DNA from: Pseudoselenomonas ruminis
Lineage (GTDB): Bacteria; Bacillota; Negativicutes; Selenomonadales; Selenomonadaceae
Length of the DNA stretch: 64,000 nt
Assembly (NCBI RefSeq): GCF_008271295.1
Contig: NZ_VTOY01000001.1
Location: 558,001-622,000 of the forward strand
Reading direction: 5' to 3'
Below the pieces are notes generated by a model. That model did not search any database, was not told the DNA's origin, and was given only the letters and a program-made list of their open reading frames with translations. Every line of letters starts with the position of its first letter. Positions within the stretch are counted from its first letter, which is position 1. Positions 9,002 to 16,920 of this stretch are shown here, piece by piece. The translations under genes and the position numbers were made by a program.

Positions 9002-10396
9002 TCAATATTGGATATTTTTCGTATAACCGGCATTGCTCTGCCAGGTGTAGGCAGTCTCCCCATTGCGGTTCTTATGATACCCATGCCAGCCGGTGAGCGC
9101 CTGGCGGAAATCCTTGCCACCCTGCACGGGCTCAATGCGCGCCTCGGGATAATGTGCCTGCAGTTCTTCGAGCGTCACATCATCGAGGAAAATATCTTCG
9201 CCCGAACGCAGTGCCGACTCGGGGATGAGGATGCCGGTGCGCTTGCCGGTAAGACCATCCAGCGTCTTCATAATGTCCTTAGCGGTTAACAGCCCCGAAA
9301 CATTGACCGTATGACCAAAATGGTCATTGGCCACCGGCACGATGCGAATGTGCAGGTTCTCCTGCTGCACCGAATCGGCCAGTTTCGCCAGAATTGGTGC
9401 CACCGAAGTTCCCGCCACTACATCGAGGTAGACCGGCTCCTCATAGGAACCGGCCGAAGCCTCAGTTTTCTCCCAATCGTTGATAAAGCTTCGCGTAAGT
9501 CCGATGCCATTGTCGAGCTGCGGGAACCCATCGTAGAACTCGGTTGGCGGGACCTCACGGCCGGCAAGCAGGTAGAACTCATCGCCCAAATAGATAAAGG
9601 TGCGTCCCTCTTCCTCGCGAATCTTTGCCTGCCACTTTTCTACTTCATCGATGACTCTGGCTGCTCCTTCGGCATCAAACTGCTTCAAAGGGAACGGGTC
9701 ATCACGGTATTTGGTAAGGCCCACGGGAACAATGGCCATCGACAGTGCATGCGGGCGGCGCGCCACAATATCGCGAATCGTGCGCTCAAGCTCTTCCCCA
9801 TCGTTTAAGCCAGCGCATAACACCACCTGGGTATGGTAGTCGCAGCCTGCCTGTTCGAGATTGTCAAGCTGCTCGGCGATTCTTGCCGCACCTTTGCAGC
9901 GGAGCATCTGCGCCCGAAGCTCCGGATTCATGCACTGAACCGAAACATAGAGCGGCGACAGATGATATTGCTCAATCCGCTTGAAATCCCTTGGCCCCAT
10001 ATTGGTCATGGTCACAAAATTGCCGTAAAGGAACGACAGGCGGTAATCGTCATCTTTTATCGAGAGACTATTCCGCATATCAGGTGCAATCATATCCACA
10101 AAGCAGAAATAACAATTGTTCGCACAATTGCGGATGCCGTCAAATACTGCCGATTCAAACTCAACGCCCAATTCTTCGTCAAAATCCTTATCAAAGGATA
10201 TCATTTCCTGCTGGCCGTCGGCATGCTCGATGAGCATATCGATTTCCTCATCGGCCATGGCAAAACTCAAGTCAATGATATCGTTTAACTCCTGGTCATT
10301 GATGGCTATGATTTTGTCGCCTGGCACAAGTTCGAGTTCTTCGGCCAGACTGCCCGGATATACCCGCAGGATTACACCGGCATGTTGCTTGCTCAT
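9002..10396 (-). CDS. PDZ / radical SAM / DUF512 family protein
   Basis: 464 residues. The order is an N-terminal PDZ-like domain (GVILRVYPGSLAEELELVPGD), a cysteine cluster at C91, C95 and C98 (CANNCYFC, radical SAM-like), and a C-terminal DUF512 region ending in a domain with DVTLEELQ. This architecture is the TIGR03279-type family, conserved next to der in many Firmicutes; its function is unknown. The start lies in an unusually purine-rich leader (repeats of GAAAGA) with no strong AGGAGG. It is first in the gene order before der-plsY. Confidence 0.88.
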   Translation of the reverse strand: MSKQHAGVILRVYPGSLAEELELVPGDKIIAINDQELNDIIDLSFAMADEEIDMLIEHADGQQEMISFDKDFDEELGVEFESAVFDGIRNCANNCYFCFVDMIAPDMRNSLSIKDDDYRLSFLYGNFVTMTNMGPRDFKRIEQYHLSPLYVSVQCMNPELRAQMLRCKGAARIAEQLDNLEQAGCDYHTQVVLCAGLNDGEELERTIRDIVARRPHALSMAIVPVGLTKYRDDPFPLKQFDAEGAARVIDEVEKWQAKIREEEGRTFIYLGDEFYLLAGREVPPTEFYDGFPQLDNGIGLTRSFINDWEKTEASAGSYEEPVYLDVVAGTSVAPILAKLADSVQQENLHIRIVPVANDHFGHTVNVSGLLTAKDIMKTLDGLTGKRTGILIPESALRSGEDIFLDDVTLEELQAHYPEARIEPVQGGKDFRQALTGWHGYHKNRNGETAYTWQSNAGYTKNIQY

Positions 10397-10451
10397 GTCT
10401 CTTTCTCTTTCTCTTTCTTTCGATTCAGTTCTTTACATCTTTTCCCATCAA

Positions 10452-10484
10452 AAACAAAGGAGTGATGCTTGTATCATCACTCCT
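10452..10484 (-). terminator. Terminator after rpsA
   Basis: A 10-bp perfect stem AGGAGTGATG / CATCACTCCT with a 7-nt loop, followed on the minus strand by CTTTGTTTTT. Confidence 0.85.
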
Positions 10485-10514
10485 CTGAGTCATTATCCAA
10501 TTAAATTGCAGCTA

Positions 10515-11582
10515 TTAGTCTTTAGCTTTCGTGATGGACAGGGAAATGCGTTTGCGTTTCATGTCGATGCGGAGGACTTTAACTTTAACCTCATCGCCAA
10601 CATGAACAGCTTCGTCAGCGCGCTCGATGCGTTTCTCAGCGAGCTCGCCCATCGGGATCAGGCCATCGAAGCCCGGCTCGATTTCCATGAATGCACCGAA
10701 GTCCGTCAGTTTGATGACTTTACCTTCGATGATGTCGCCCTCAGCGTATTTCTCAGCGTTGTCGAGCCACGGATCACGCATCGTGTCTTTAACGGACAGG
10801 GAGATACGTTTTGCTTCCGTGTCAACGGATTTAACATATACATCGAGCTCCTGGCCAACTTCGAGAACATCCGACGGATGTTTTACACGGTGCCAAGCGA
10901 GGTCGGAGATATGAGCCAGACCATCTACGCCACCGATATCGATGAATGCACCATAGTCAACGATGCGTTTAACCGTACCGCGAACAGTGGAACCAGCCTC
11001 GAGGGTGGAGAAGATCTCGCCCTCTTTCTCAGCGCGCTCAACTTCGAGAAGTGCACGGCGGGAAAGAACGAGACGCTGTTTGTGAACGTCAATCTCAATG
11101 ATTTCGCACTCAACCGTCTGGCCAACATAGACAGACAGGTCTTTTACGAAATGAAGCTCCATCTGGGAAGCCGGAATGAAGCCGCGGAGGCCATTGACAG
11201 AAGCAACGAGGCCACCTTTGACAACCTGGTTGACCTGAGCCTGAACATGCTCGCCACGCTCTTTGATTGCTTCCATGTCTTTCCAAGCAACCATGCGGTC
11301 AGCTTTTACCTTGGAGAGCATGCCGCCGTTGTCGCCACCGAGGGAAACAACATAAACATCGATTTTGTCGCCAACCTTAACAACATCAGCTGCGGACTCC
11401 GGAGCCGGGTAAGCGAGCTCTCTCTTCGGAATAGCGATTTCCTGCTTGTAGCCGATATCAACATAGGCCTCATCGCGGGAAACCTGGATAACGGTACCTT
11501 CAACAACCGTACGCTCCTGGATATCCGGCATCGAGTTCTCTGCCTCTGCTAATAATTCTTCCATGTTCATCTGTTCTGACAC
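10515..11582 (-). CDS. rpsA: 30S ribosomal protein S1-type protein, four S1 domains
   Basis: 355 residues, with four S1 RNA-binding repeats beginning near VVEGTVIQV, HVQAQVNQV, TVRGTVKRI and IIEGKVIKL. This four-domain form is usual for Firmicutes and shorter than the six-domain enterobacterial S1. The start is a GTG at 11582 with AGGAGG ten bases upstream, inside the end of ispH; the genes overlap by 16 bases in different frames. In Clostridia and relatives IspH and S1 are often fused, so this looks like the split state. Confidence 0.93.
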   Translation of the reverse strand: MSEQMNMEELLAEAENSMPDIQERTVVEGTVIQVSRDEAYVDIGYKQEIAIPKRELAYPAPESAADVVKVGDKIDVYVVSLGGDNGGMLSKVKADRMVAWKDMEAIKERGEHVQAQVNQVVKGGLVASVNGLRGFIPASQMELHFVKDLSVYVGQTVECEIIEIDVHKQRLVLSRRALLEVERAEKEGEIFSTLEAGSTVRGTVKRIVDYGAFIDIGGVDGLAHISDLAWHRVKHPSDVLEVGQELDVYVKSVDTEAKRISLSVKDTMRDPWLDNAEKYAEGDIIEGKVIKLTDFGAFMEIEPGFDGLIPMGELAEKRIERADEAVHVGDEVKVKVLRIDMKRKRISLSITKAKD

Positions 11583-12394
11583 TTTTTATATACCTCCTTG
11601 ATAATCCAGTCAGGCGTAGAAGCGCCCGCTGTAATACCAATTTTTTCAATTTTATCAAACCACTCGTCCTGCAGCTCAGCTGCCGTTTCGATATGGTAAG
11701 TAACACATTTTGTTGCACAAAGCTGTGCGAGACGTGATGTATTGGCACTGTTCTTACCGCCAATAACCAGCATCCTATCAACCTTCGCAGCTAACTCCAT
11801 AGCTGCTGCCTGTCGCTGATCAGTCGCCGTACATATCGTCCGCAGGATTTTCACCTCGCGGGACTTTTCCAGCAAGTGCGTGACGATTTCCCGGAACTTG
11901 GCGCCCGAAAATGTCGTCTGGCACACGATACCAAGCTTAGCACAATTCGGCAATGCATCGGCTTCCTCAACGGTCTCGATGATTTTTGCCTCGGCGTTTG
12001 ACCATTCAAAGATACTGCGTACCTCCGGATGTTCTTTTTCGCCGATGATGACGACACTATATCCTTCATCCACCAGCGATTTGGCCGAAAGCTGTGCTTT
12101 CTTGACATGCGGGCAGGTCGCGTCCACCACCGTTAAGCCACGTTTTTCAGCATCCGCATAAATCTGCGGCCCGACTCCGTGGGAACGGATGATAACGGTG
12201 CCCTTCTCCATCTCATCCAGGCTGTTTACCGAACCTACGCCCTCATCGCTGAGGCGCTCCACCATCTGTGGATTATGGATGATTGGCCCTAATGTACAAG
12301 CGGTGCCATCAGCGGAAGCATTTTCTCTGGCAATCGTTATCGCGCGCTTGACGCCATAACAGAAACCAAGATAATCTGCTAAAATGACTTCCAT
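11567..12394 (-). CDS. ispH: 4-hydroxy-3-methylbut-2-enyl diphosphate reductase
   Basis: 275 residues; the last enzyme of the MEP isoprenoid pathway, an iron-sulfur protein. The three cluster cysteines are C12 (LGFCYGV), C94 (DATCPHV) and C188 (ICTATDQRQ). The conserved SHGVGP and GxxNSxNT-like (GGKNSANT) motifs are present. Because it precedes rpsA with overlap, both are probably expressed together. The prophage is inserted directly upstream, so any operon promoter beyond plsC is now about 41 kb away. Confidence 0.95.
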   Translation of the reverse strand: MEVILADYLGFCYGVKRAITIARENASADGTACTLGPIIHNPQMVERLSDEGVGSVNSLDEMEKGTVIIRSHGVGPQIYADAEKRGLTVVDATCPHVKKAQLSAKSLVDEGYSVVIIGEKEHPEVRSIFEWSNAEAKIIETVEEADALPNCAKLGIVCQTTFSGAKFREIVTHLLEKSREVKILRTICTATDQRQAAAMELAAKVDRMLVIGGKNSANTSRLAQLCATKCVTYHIETAAELQDEWFDKIEKIGITAGASTPDWIIKEVYKKCQNR

Positions 12395-12455
12395 ACATCA
12401 ACCACCAATTATTAGTCATGCGAATTAGGTATATTTTATATTCTTTTTCGCAATC

Positions 12456-12464
12456 TAACATCTA
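12456..12464. other. Candidate attL core
   Basis: The 9-bp sequence TAACATCTA, flanked by AAT-C on the left, recurs at 53117-53125 as AAT-T-TAACATCTA. It lies 61 bp upstream of ispH. No tRNA or tmRNA gene is present at the site. The match is short, so the exact crossover is uncertain. Confidence 0.5.
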
Positions 12465-12553
12465 TGATACTACACGTCCATACCGTTTGGCAAGGCCTTT
12501 TTGACATTTTTTACGGCACATATTCCATATTTTTTTACCTATTCCACGATATT

Positions 12554-12573
12554 AGTTGGTCAAAGGTTGGTCA
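12554..12573 (+). repeat. Integrase arm-type site candidate, left end
   Basis: Two spaced copies of GTTGGTCA form a 20-bp block that matches 53032-53051 at 18 of 20 positions. It lies 89 bp inside the attL core, as expected for arm sites bound by the integrase N-terminal domain. Confidence 0.55.
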
Positions 12574-12622
12574 CGCCAACTGCCGTATCTTTCGCAGCTC
12601 TGCCTCTATTTTCCTTATTTAT

Positions 12623-12628
12623 ATTATA
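12623..12628 (-). promoter_or_regulatory. Outward-facing extended -10 promoter at the prophage left end
   Basis: On the minus strand TGATATAAT is a perfect extended -10; the -35 region (TTTCTT) is poor. It reads out across attL into ispH-rpsA, with a start near 12616. It may supply transcription to these essential genes in the lysogen. Confidence 0.5.
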
Positions 12629-12736
12629 TCACCCTTTTACATCCTAAGAAAATAGTCCGGCATTGTCCACCCCCTCGATGCATATTATATATTTCCCATC
12701 AGTCGTCGCTATCAGCAGTACCGTGCCACTCACTCC

Positions 12737-13348
12737 TTACCATGTATAGGCTACTTTGACATAGGTCTTGTGATTATCTACATTATGGTTGACGCCAACG
12801 CCGATATATTTTCCATCGTCTGTAATTTTACGGGCAACCGAGGCTCCCACTTCACTGATTCCGCAACCGCCTGCCTCAATATCCGGCACAACCTCAACCG
12901 TTCTTAATATTTTTTTATACGCATGAATATTATATTGATTAAGATTCACTGTCTTGTCTTTATCCAATTTTGTGATATCTACCGCTACATTAGGATTGTC
13001 TTTATCCGCTACGATGGAAAAATCCGCTCCAGCACGTTTTTGTGCATCCCTTGCCGTGCTAGGCGCCTTATCTCCTGTTGTTGTGATTGTGTATGATGGT
13101 TTCTTATCATATTTATAAATATGCTGGATATCTTTTGCAGCTTCCTTTGCTTGTGATGAATCTATATTGATTTTGGCGTTATTGGCAGCTTCCCATACGC
13201 CACCTGATGTTTCCGCTGTAATCTGACTTACTGGCGTTACTTTTTCCGTTTTACCTTGACTAAGAAAGTACCATATCAGTCCTCCCAAGAAAACGATGAG
13301 TATTCCAACTGCTATATAGTATTTATATCCGTTCCATTTTTCAAACAT
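12737..13348 (-). CDS. Membrane-anchored phage protein at the end of the lysis region
   Basis: 203 residues. One hydrophobic segment at about 9-30 follows a short charged N-terminus, so the bulk would lie outside the inner membrane. There are no cysteines suggesting a lipobox. The C-terminal 25 residues alternate polar and hydrophobic residues and end VAYTW, like an outer-membrane strand. I do not recognise the family. As it follows the amidase and putative holin in a diderm host, a spanin-like role is possible, but coiled coil and lipoprotein features are missing. The start follows AAGGAGG. Confidence 0.65.
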   Translation of the reverse strand: MFEKWNGYKYYIAVGILIVFLGGLIWYFLSQGKTEKVTPVSQITAETSGGVWEAANNAKINIDSSQAKEAAKDIQHIYKYDKKPSYTITTTGDKAPSTARDAQKRAGADFSIVADKDNPNVAVDITKLDKDKTVNLNQYNIHAYKKILRTVEVVPDIEAGGCGISEVGASVARKITDDGKYIGVGVNHNVDNHKTYVKVAYTW

Positions 13349-13409
13349 AAAATTACCTCCTTAATAAAAAACGGCCACGGCTAGTTTTGCCGCAGCCGCC
13401 GTCTTCCGC

Positions 13410-13895
13410 TTACTGGTTAGCATAGAAATTTGCTTTGCCAATAATAGTTTCCAGCATATTATAAAGATTGTCCCCTGGACAGTCCGTGCTCATGAGGTCA
13501 CAATGGCCCACAATATGGTCACGATCGATGGGAATATCATAATCCGTGCAGAGATTGGCCAGAAGCATGGCGCACATCTCAATCTGTGCATCCGTCGGTT
13601 CTGCTTCCATGAAATCTCCAGACAAATGTACTCCAAGAGTATGGTTGTTTTCGCCGTACGCATGGCTGCCAATCGCCCATTCTGGGCGACCACGTTCGAT
13701 TGTCCCGTCCTTGCGAATGACAAAGTGGTAACCAATACCAGCCCAGCCATTATTTAGATGCCATCCATGAATTTGTTCTGCGCTGGCGTCAATATCGTTG
13801 CCACCCGTATGATGGATGACAATCATGTCGGTGTAACTCCGTCCACTCAGTGTTTTGAAATTCAGATTGGTTTCTACAATGTTTGCTCGTTCCAT
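13410..13895 (-). CDS. N-acetylmuramoyl-L-alanine amidase (endolysin)
   Basis: 161 residues of the Amidase_2/PGRP fold, like T7 lysozyme. Zinc-ligand motifs are IHHTGG near the N-terminus and GHCDLMSTDCPGD near the C-terminus (His and Cys ligands). It cuts the bond between muramic acid and the stem peptide during lysis. There is no signal sequence, so a holin is needed. I chose the start at 13895 because AAAGG is nine bases upstream; the ATG at 13904 touches that site. Confidence 0.9.
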   Translation of the reverse strand: MERANIVETNLNFKTLSGRSYTDMIVIHHTGGNDIDASAEQIHGWHLNNGWAGIGYHFVIRKDGTIERGRPEWAIGSHAYGENNHTLGVHLSGDFMEAEPTDAQIEMCAMLLANLCTDYDIPIDRDHIVGHCDLMSTDCPGDNLYNMLETIIGKANFYANQ

Positions 13896-13908
13896 TCGTA
13901 TCATCCTT

Positions 13909-14073
13909 TCAATAAGAAATCACATTATCGTTATCATCGAATTTAGGCAACGTCGGCGGACGCAATCCACATCGATATCCATCATCAAAAGCTTTTTCCC
14001 TTTCGGTCTCAAAATATTCCCAGACTTTCGGGAAATATTTCTTAATGATTTTTATTTGATTCTGCAGATTCAC
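13909..14073 (-). CDS. Small hypothetical phage protein
   Basis: 54 residues, not recognised. A GTG start at 14073 has AAAAGGTGG at suitable distance; the ATG at 14097 gives 62 residues but lacks a ribosome-binding site. It overlaps the 3' end of the holin-like gene in another frame. Basic N-terminal half, acidic and proline-containing C-terminus. Confidence 0.55.
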   Translation of the reverse strand: MNLQNQIKIIKKYFPKVWEYFETEREKAFDDGYRCGLRPPTLPKFDDNDNVISY

Positions 14074-14386
14074 GATGTACACCACCTTTTTCTTCATACG
14101 GCTTTTGACCGGCTAAGGAATTATATTTGCTGTCCGTTGCATATTTGCTCCACGCCGCCCGTGCTAGTGCTGCAACGCCGCCCAACCCAGTAACAACTAC
14201 CGTTATCCCTTGCCAACATGAGCTAAGTTCGAACTTTGTCCCACATAATGCGTTCGACCAAAACCCATACAGCCACGAGAACATAACGGTACACAAAAAC
14301 GACATCATGACGAAGAGCAAGAAGATAACCAGCGCCAGCCAATTCTTTTGAGCCCAGCGACTGAACCTAATCAGCTTTTCTTTCAT
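14042..14386 (-). CDS. Holin-like protein with two membrane segments
   Basis: 114 residues with hydrophobic segments at about 15-42 and 58-80 and a charged C-terminal tail. No family recognised. Size, topology and position next to the amidase suggest a holin, which would form inner-membrane holes releasing the endolysin. Its start is one base after the stop of the upstream gene (TGAATG). Confidence 0.6.
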   Translation of the reverse strand: MKEKLIRFSRWAQKNWLALVIFLLFVMMSFLCTVMFSWLYGFWSNALCGTKFELSSCWQGITVVVTGLGGVAALARAAWSKYATDSKYNSLAGQKPYEEKGGVHRESAESNKNH

Positions 14387-14776
14387 TCAATCACCTTCTT
14401 CGTGCACTGTCGGCAATAATTTGACTTTTTCATATAGTCTCGATACGATTCCATTTCCGCCAAGGTCCGAATATGCATCATACATCATGCCGATGCTTCC
14501 CAATTCATGTACTGGTATCCACCCTTGACCAAGAAAATACTGGCACGACTGAGTAAGTCTATCCGTCAACACCGCCAGCATTCCACGCTTTATCGACGTG
14601 TATTCTACCTGGCGGGCCTTTTCCTGATCTGCATGTTTTTTCTTTGATTCTTCTTCTTCTCTATCTCGTTTAGAATCTCGTCGCTGCATCTTATAAAGCA
14701 GATACCCCGTCAAGAGTCCAACGATAAGTTGAAATGTCGCCGTGATTATAATCACGGTTATTTCCATCTGCAGCAT
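14387..14776 (-). CDS. Phage membrane protein with coiled-coil region, lysis cassette
   Basis: 129 residues. An N-terminal membrane segment (about 5-28) is followed by a highly charged helix rich in Lys, Glu and Arg. The C-terminal part has LGGNGIVSRLYEKVKLLP, a pattern I recall from small proteins next to phage lysis genes. Function unknown; it could be a second holin or antiholin. Confidence 0.65.
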   Translation of the reverse strand: MLQMEITVIIITATFQLIVGLLTGYLLYKMQRRDSKRDREEEESKKKHADQEKARQVEYTSIKRGMLAVLTDRLTQSCQYFLGQGWIPVHELGSIGMMYDAYSDLGGNGIVSRLYEKVKLLPTVHEEGD

Positions 14777-14831
14777 CCTCTCTCCCCCTTATGTGCCAGC
14801 ATAAACCCTGACACCACTGCTATAATGCGCT

Positions 14832-15014
14832 TCATACCACTGGCCAAATCTTTTCGCCAAGAACCACCGATGTATGCCGTTGCCCTTTACCGTCATCAGT
14901 AGTGATAATTCCTTCCACGGCAAAGGTTCCCCAGCTAATATTTCGCGGAATGTCAATAACCATTTCGCTATCATCACTTTGCTGGAGTAACTTTATTAGC
15001 TCGCTCTTTTTCAT
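14832..15014 (-). CDS. Small hypothetical phage protein
   Basis: 60 residues starting at 15014 behind AGGAGG. The N-terminus MKKSELIKLLQ and the segment EMVIDIPR resemble small phage proteins whose members predict a short alpha-beta fold. No function can be assigned. The overlapping 62-codon frame at 14789-14977 is treated as a shadow. Confidence 0.6.
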   Translation of the reverse strand: MKKSELIKLLQQSDDSEMVIDIPRNISWGTFAVEGIITTDDGKGQRHTSVVLGEKIWPVV

Positions 15015-15081
15015 TGTTAACCTCCTGTTCTTCGTTCTGCTCTTGCTGTTCAGGTACATACACTGCTATGAGTTTTTTCAT
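14974..15081 (-). CDS. Possible 35-residue peptide coupled to the XkdX-like gene
   Basis: The frame starts at an ATG overlapping the stop of the XkdX-like gene (ATGA) and ends inside the next gene. It is rich in Glu and Gln. Evidence is limited to the ATGA overlap, so it may not be real. Confidence 0.3.
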   Translation of the reverse strand: MKKLIAVYVPEQQEQNEEQEVNNEKERANKVTPAK

Positions 15082-15233
15082 TCCGGTCTAGTCTCAGGAT
15101 AATCGGTACCCGTGATTTCCTTGTATTCATCAGCAGTAATCCAGCGTCCTACGGCATCCCATACCTTTTTAATGTTCCACAGTTTCATGTCGTAAAATCC
15201 TTTTACCATTGCGTAATGTCTGCTGTGTTCCAT
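15078..15233 (-). CDS. XkdX-like small phage protein
   Basis: 51 residues, with an excellent AAAGGAGG site. The pattern MVKGFYDMKLWNIKKVWDAV and ITADEYKEITG is that of the XkdX family, small proteins found near tail and lysis genes of many Firmicute phages. Exact function unknown. It lies between the DGR and the lysis cassette. Confidence 0.8.
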   Translation of the reverse strand: MEHSRHYAMVKGFYDMKLWNIKKVWDAVGRWITADEYKEITGTDYPETRPE

Positions 15234-15248
15234 GGTGTTAGCCCTCCT

Positions 15249-15566
15249 TTATAGTTCAAGGTCAGCCATCATTGCAAGATAATGCAAATTGGACTGAAAT
15301 TCATCGTTCTCGATTTCCTGCTTGCTGACAGGTGCAAATGCAAGATAGAACTTGTTATCATCCCATGCGTACTGCACCTGCTGTAAGAGCTTAGCATGTT
15401 CAAATTCTTCGGTGGTGTTCCCCTCGCTATCCTTTGCCGTGAATTTGAATATGGCAGGCAGATTGCTTACGTCAACTTCGGTTTTGCTGACATAGTTACT
15501 GCCGTTGATAGTTAAGCCCTCTGCAAACTTTACGTTGTCTATGTAGAGTGTGTACTTTTTATCCAT
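15249..15566 (-). CDS. Hypothetical phage protein downstream of the DGR reverse transcriptase
   Basis: 105 residues, not recognised; mostly polar, predicted beta-rich from alternating patterns in the N-terminal half. Its 5' end overlaps the reverse transcriptase gene by 28 bases, so translation is probably coupled. The ribosome-binding site AAAGGA lies within the reverse transcriptase coding sequence. Confidence 0.6.
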   Translation of the reverse strand: MDKKYTLYIDNVKFAEGLTINGSNYVSKTEVDVSNLPAIFKFTAKDSEGNTTEEFEHAKLLQQVQYAWDDNKFYLAFAPVSKQEIENDEFQSNLHYLAMMADLEL

Positions 15567-16672
15567 TTTTCTAGCTTCCTTTCTTCTGAGTCTAATCTGC
15601 GCAGCGTGCGGTAAGCATGGTAACGCTTTTTATCCCCGCGCCATGATTTATACTGTGTCTGAAATTCTTTGAGGGTTATTTGCCCTTCTGCGGCCAACCT
15701 TGCCATTTTCCGCATTTTGCGCTGTTGTCTTTTGACTACGTCTTTAGGAATCTTTTTGATGAGTTTTCCTGTGTCCGTTAGAAAATAGCGCGTTTTTAGG
15801 AATACAAATGGTCGGGTCAGCTTGATTATTTGTGTCTTGCGACTATTGATATGAATACCTACAGTTTCTGCGATTTGCATAATATCCGCTAAGATTTGCC
15901 GCAAAAACTGTTTATCGTGGTGAATGATGATCCTATCATCCATGTATGCGTGATAGAACTTGCAGCCCTTGACTGTTTTGCACCATGAATCAATCCTGTG
16001 TGGCAGGTATATCCCTGCAATTTGTGAGATTGGAGCACCGATGGCCAGCGACTTGTGAAGGATTGTTTTACCTTCCAATTTGCCGCCTGCCGTGTAGTGT
16101 TCCAGTGCATTGTAGATATTATCCATAGTGTATTTATCTTCAAAGCCTGTCACATCGACTGCGTTGTTTTGCAGGATAAGCTTCAAGAGTTCTATGGTTT
16201 CCTGCGGTATATGCTCGGCAAATTCTTTCAACAGCACATCATGTCTGATGTTATCGAAGAATTTGCGAAAGTCGATTTTGAGAATATACCCGTCTCGCCC
16301 GTACTGCCTGTAAAACTTGTGTAGATGCTGTTCGAACCGCCGCCTTGTGAAGCTAATCCCTTTGCCTACCATGCTTGCCCCGTTATCGTGGATGATATAA
16401 GGCTGTAACGTAGGATTAAGGATATTATCACATAAGGCGTGTTCCAGTATCATATCCCTTGGTTCTAAGGCTCGTATCAGACGAAGTCTGCCCTGCTCAT
16501 TGAGGATGAAAGATTTGCCCTTGCCCGGTTTGTATTCTTCTGTCCTCACATCATGCAACAAGCCTGTCACCTCACTCAGAAGATTTATCCCGAACCGTTG
16601 TGTACTGGCTTTCCAGCCCGAAGCCTTGCGTAATCTGCCATAGGCTTTTATCAATTGGTCTGCATTAATCAT
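15539..16672 (-). CDS. Diversity-generating retroelement reverse transcriptase
   Basis: 377 residues. The palm catalytic motif YMDD is at about 242-245, and DIRHDVLLKEF and KIDFRKFFDNI supply the first catalytic aspartate region. The motif IGAPISQI near residue 210 has SQ where group II intron enzymes have SP, a known hallmark of DGR reverse transcriptases. There is no maturase or endonuclease domain. It copies the template repeat RNA into cDNA with errors at adenines, and the cDNA replaces the variable repeat of the target gene. It follows Avd, the template repeat and a 138-nt spacer, the canonical order. Confidence 0.95.
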   Translation of the reverse strand: MINADQLIKAYGRLRKASGWKASTQRFGINLLSEVTGLLHDVRTEEYKPGKGKSFILNEQGRLRLIRALEPRDMILEHALCDNILNPTLQPYIIHDNGASMVGKGISFTRRRFEQHLHKFYRQYGRDGYILKIDFRKFFDNIRHDVLLKEFAEHIPQETIELLKLILQNNAVDVTGFEDKYTMDNIYNALEHYTAGGKLEGKTILHKSLAIGAPISQIAGIYLPHRIDSWCKTVKGCKFYHAYMDDRIIIHHDKQFLRQILADIMQIAETVGIHINSRKTQIIKLTRPFVFLKTRYFLTDTGKLIKKIPKDVVKRQQRKMRKMARLAAEGQITLKEFQTQYKSWRGDKKRYHAYRTLRRLDSEERKLEKWIKSTHST

Positions 16673-16810
16673 TATTCACCTAATGCCGCGCTTATAGAAA
16701 CAATATCCGTAGATAGTCTCGTCACGGCTCTCATTTACCACTTGGAAGGATTGCCACTCATTCCCTGCTAAAGACAAACGGCGTATAGCCTTTTATTGTC
16801 TTGTGAGAAG
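16673..16810 (-). ncRNA. DGR spacer RNA region between template repeat and reverse transcriptase
   Basis: 138 nt with no reading frame, directly 3' of the template repeat on the transcribed strand. In BPP-1 a spacer of about the same length is needed for cDNA priming, and the same role is inferred here. It ends at the ribosome-binding site of the reverse transcriptase gene. Confidence 0.65.
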
Positions 16811-16905
16811 CGGGCGAACGCCGTTAGAGTTCGCAGCGTCGTTGTTGTTCGCATTGCCGTTGTCGTTCACATTGCAGAAGTTGGAAGAATTGGCAACAGA
16901 CTTTA
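16811..16905 (-). repeat. DGR template repeat (TR)
   Basis: 95 bp aligned without gaps to 17520-17614 at a constant offset of 709. Of 27 adenines on the transcribed strand 15 differ in the variable repeat; of 68 other bases only one differs (16832). Read in the target frame it contains 11 AAC/AAT codons, typical of templates tuned for adenine mutagenesis. Homology ends sharply at 16810/16811 and near 16905. Confidence 0.96.
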
Positions 16906-16920
16906 GTGACAACCCTATCA

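Larger units (their letters stand above)
12395..12736. other. Left host-prophage junction, no convincing gene
   Basis: 342 bp between ispH and the last phage gene. It holds the ispH leader (12395 to about 12455), the candidate attL core (12456-12464), an integrase arm-site-like repeat (12554-12573) and an outward promoter (-10 at 12623-12628). A 29-codon GTG frame directly after the 12737-13348 gene is possible but has its ribosome-binding site too close to be convincing. The rest is AT-rich. Confidence 0.6.

Noticed and set aside
10116-11552. 478-codon plus-strand frame antisense to rpsA
   Set aside because: It is the mirror of a highly biased ribosomal-protein gene, with no ribosome-binding site and no family resemblance.
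12395-12736. tRNA gene as integration site
   Set aside because: No cloverleaf or tRNA 3' end was seen at either junction.
14789-14977. 62-codon minus frame overlapping the 14832-15014 gene
   Set aside because: The other frame has the AGGAGG site; this one has none.
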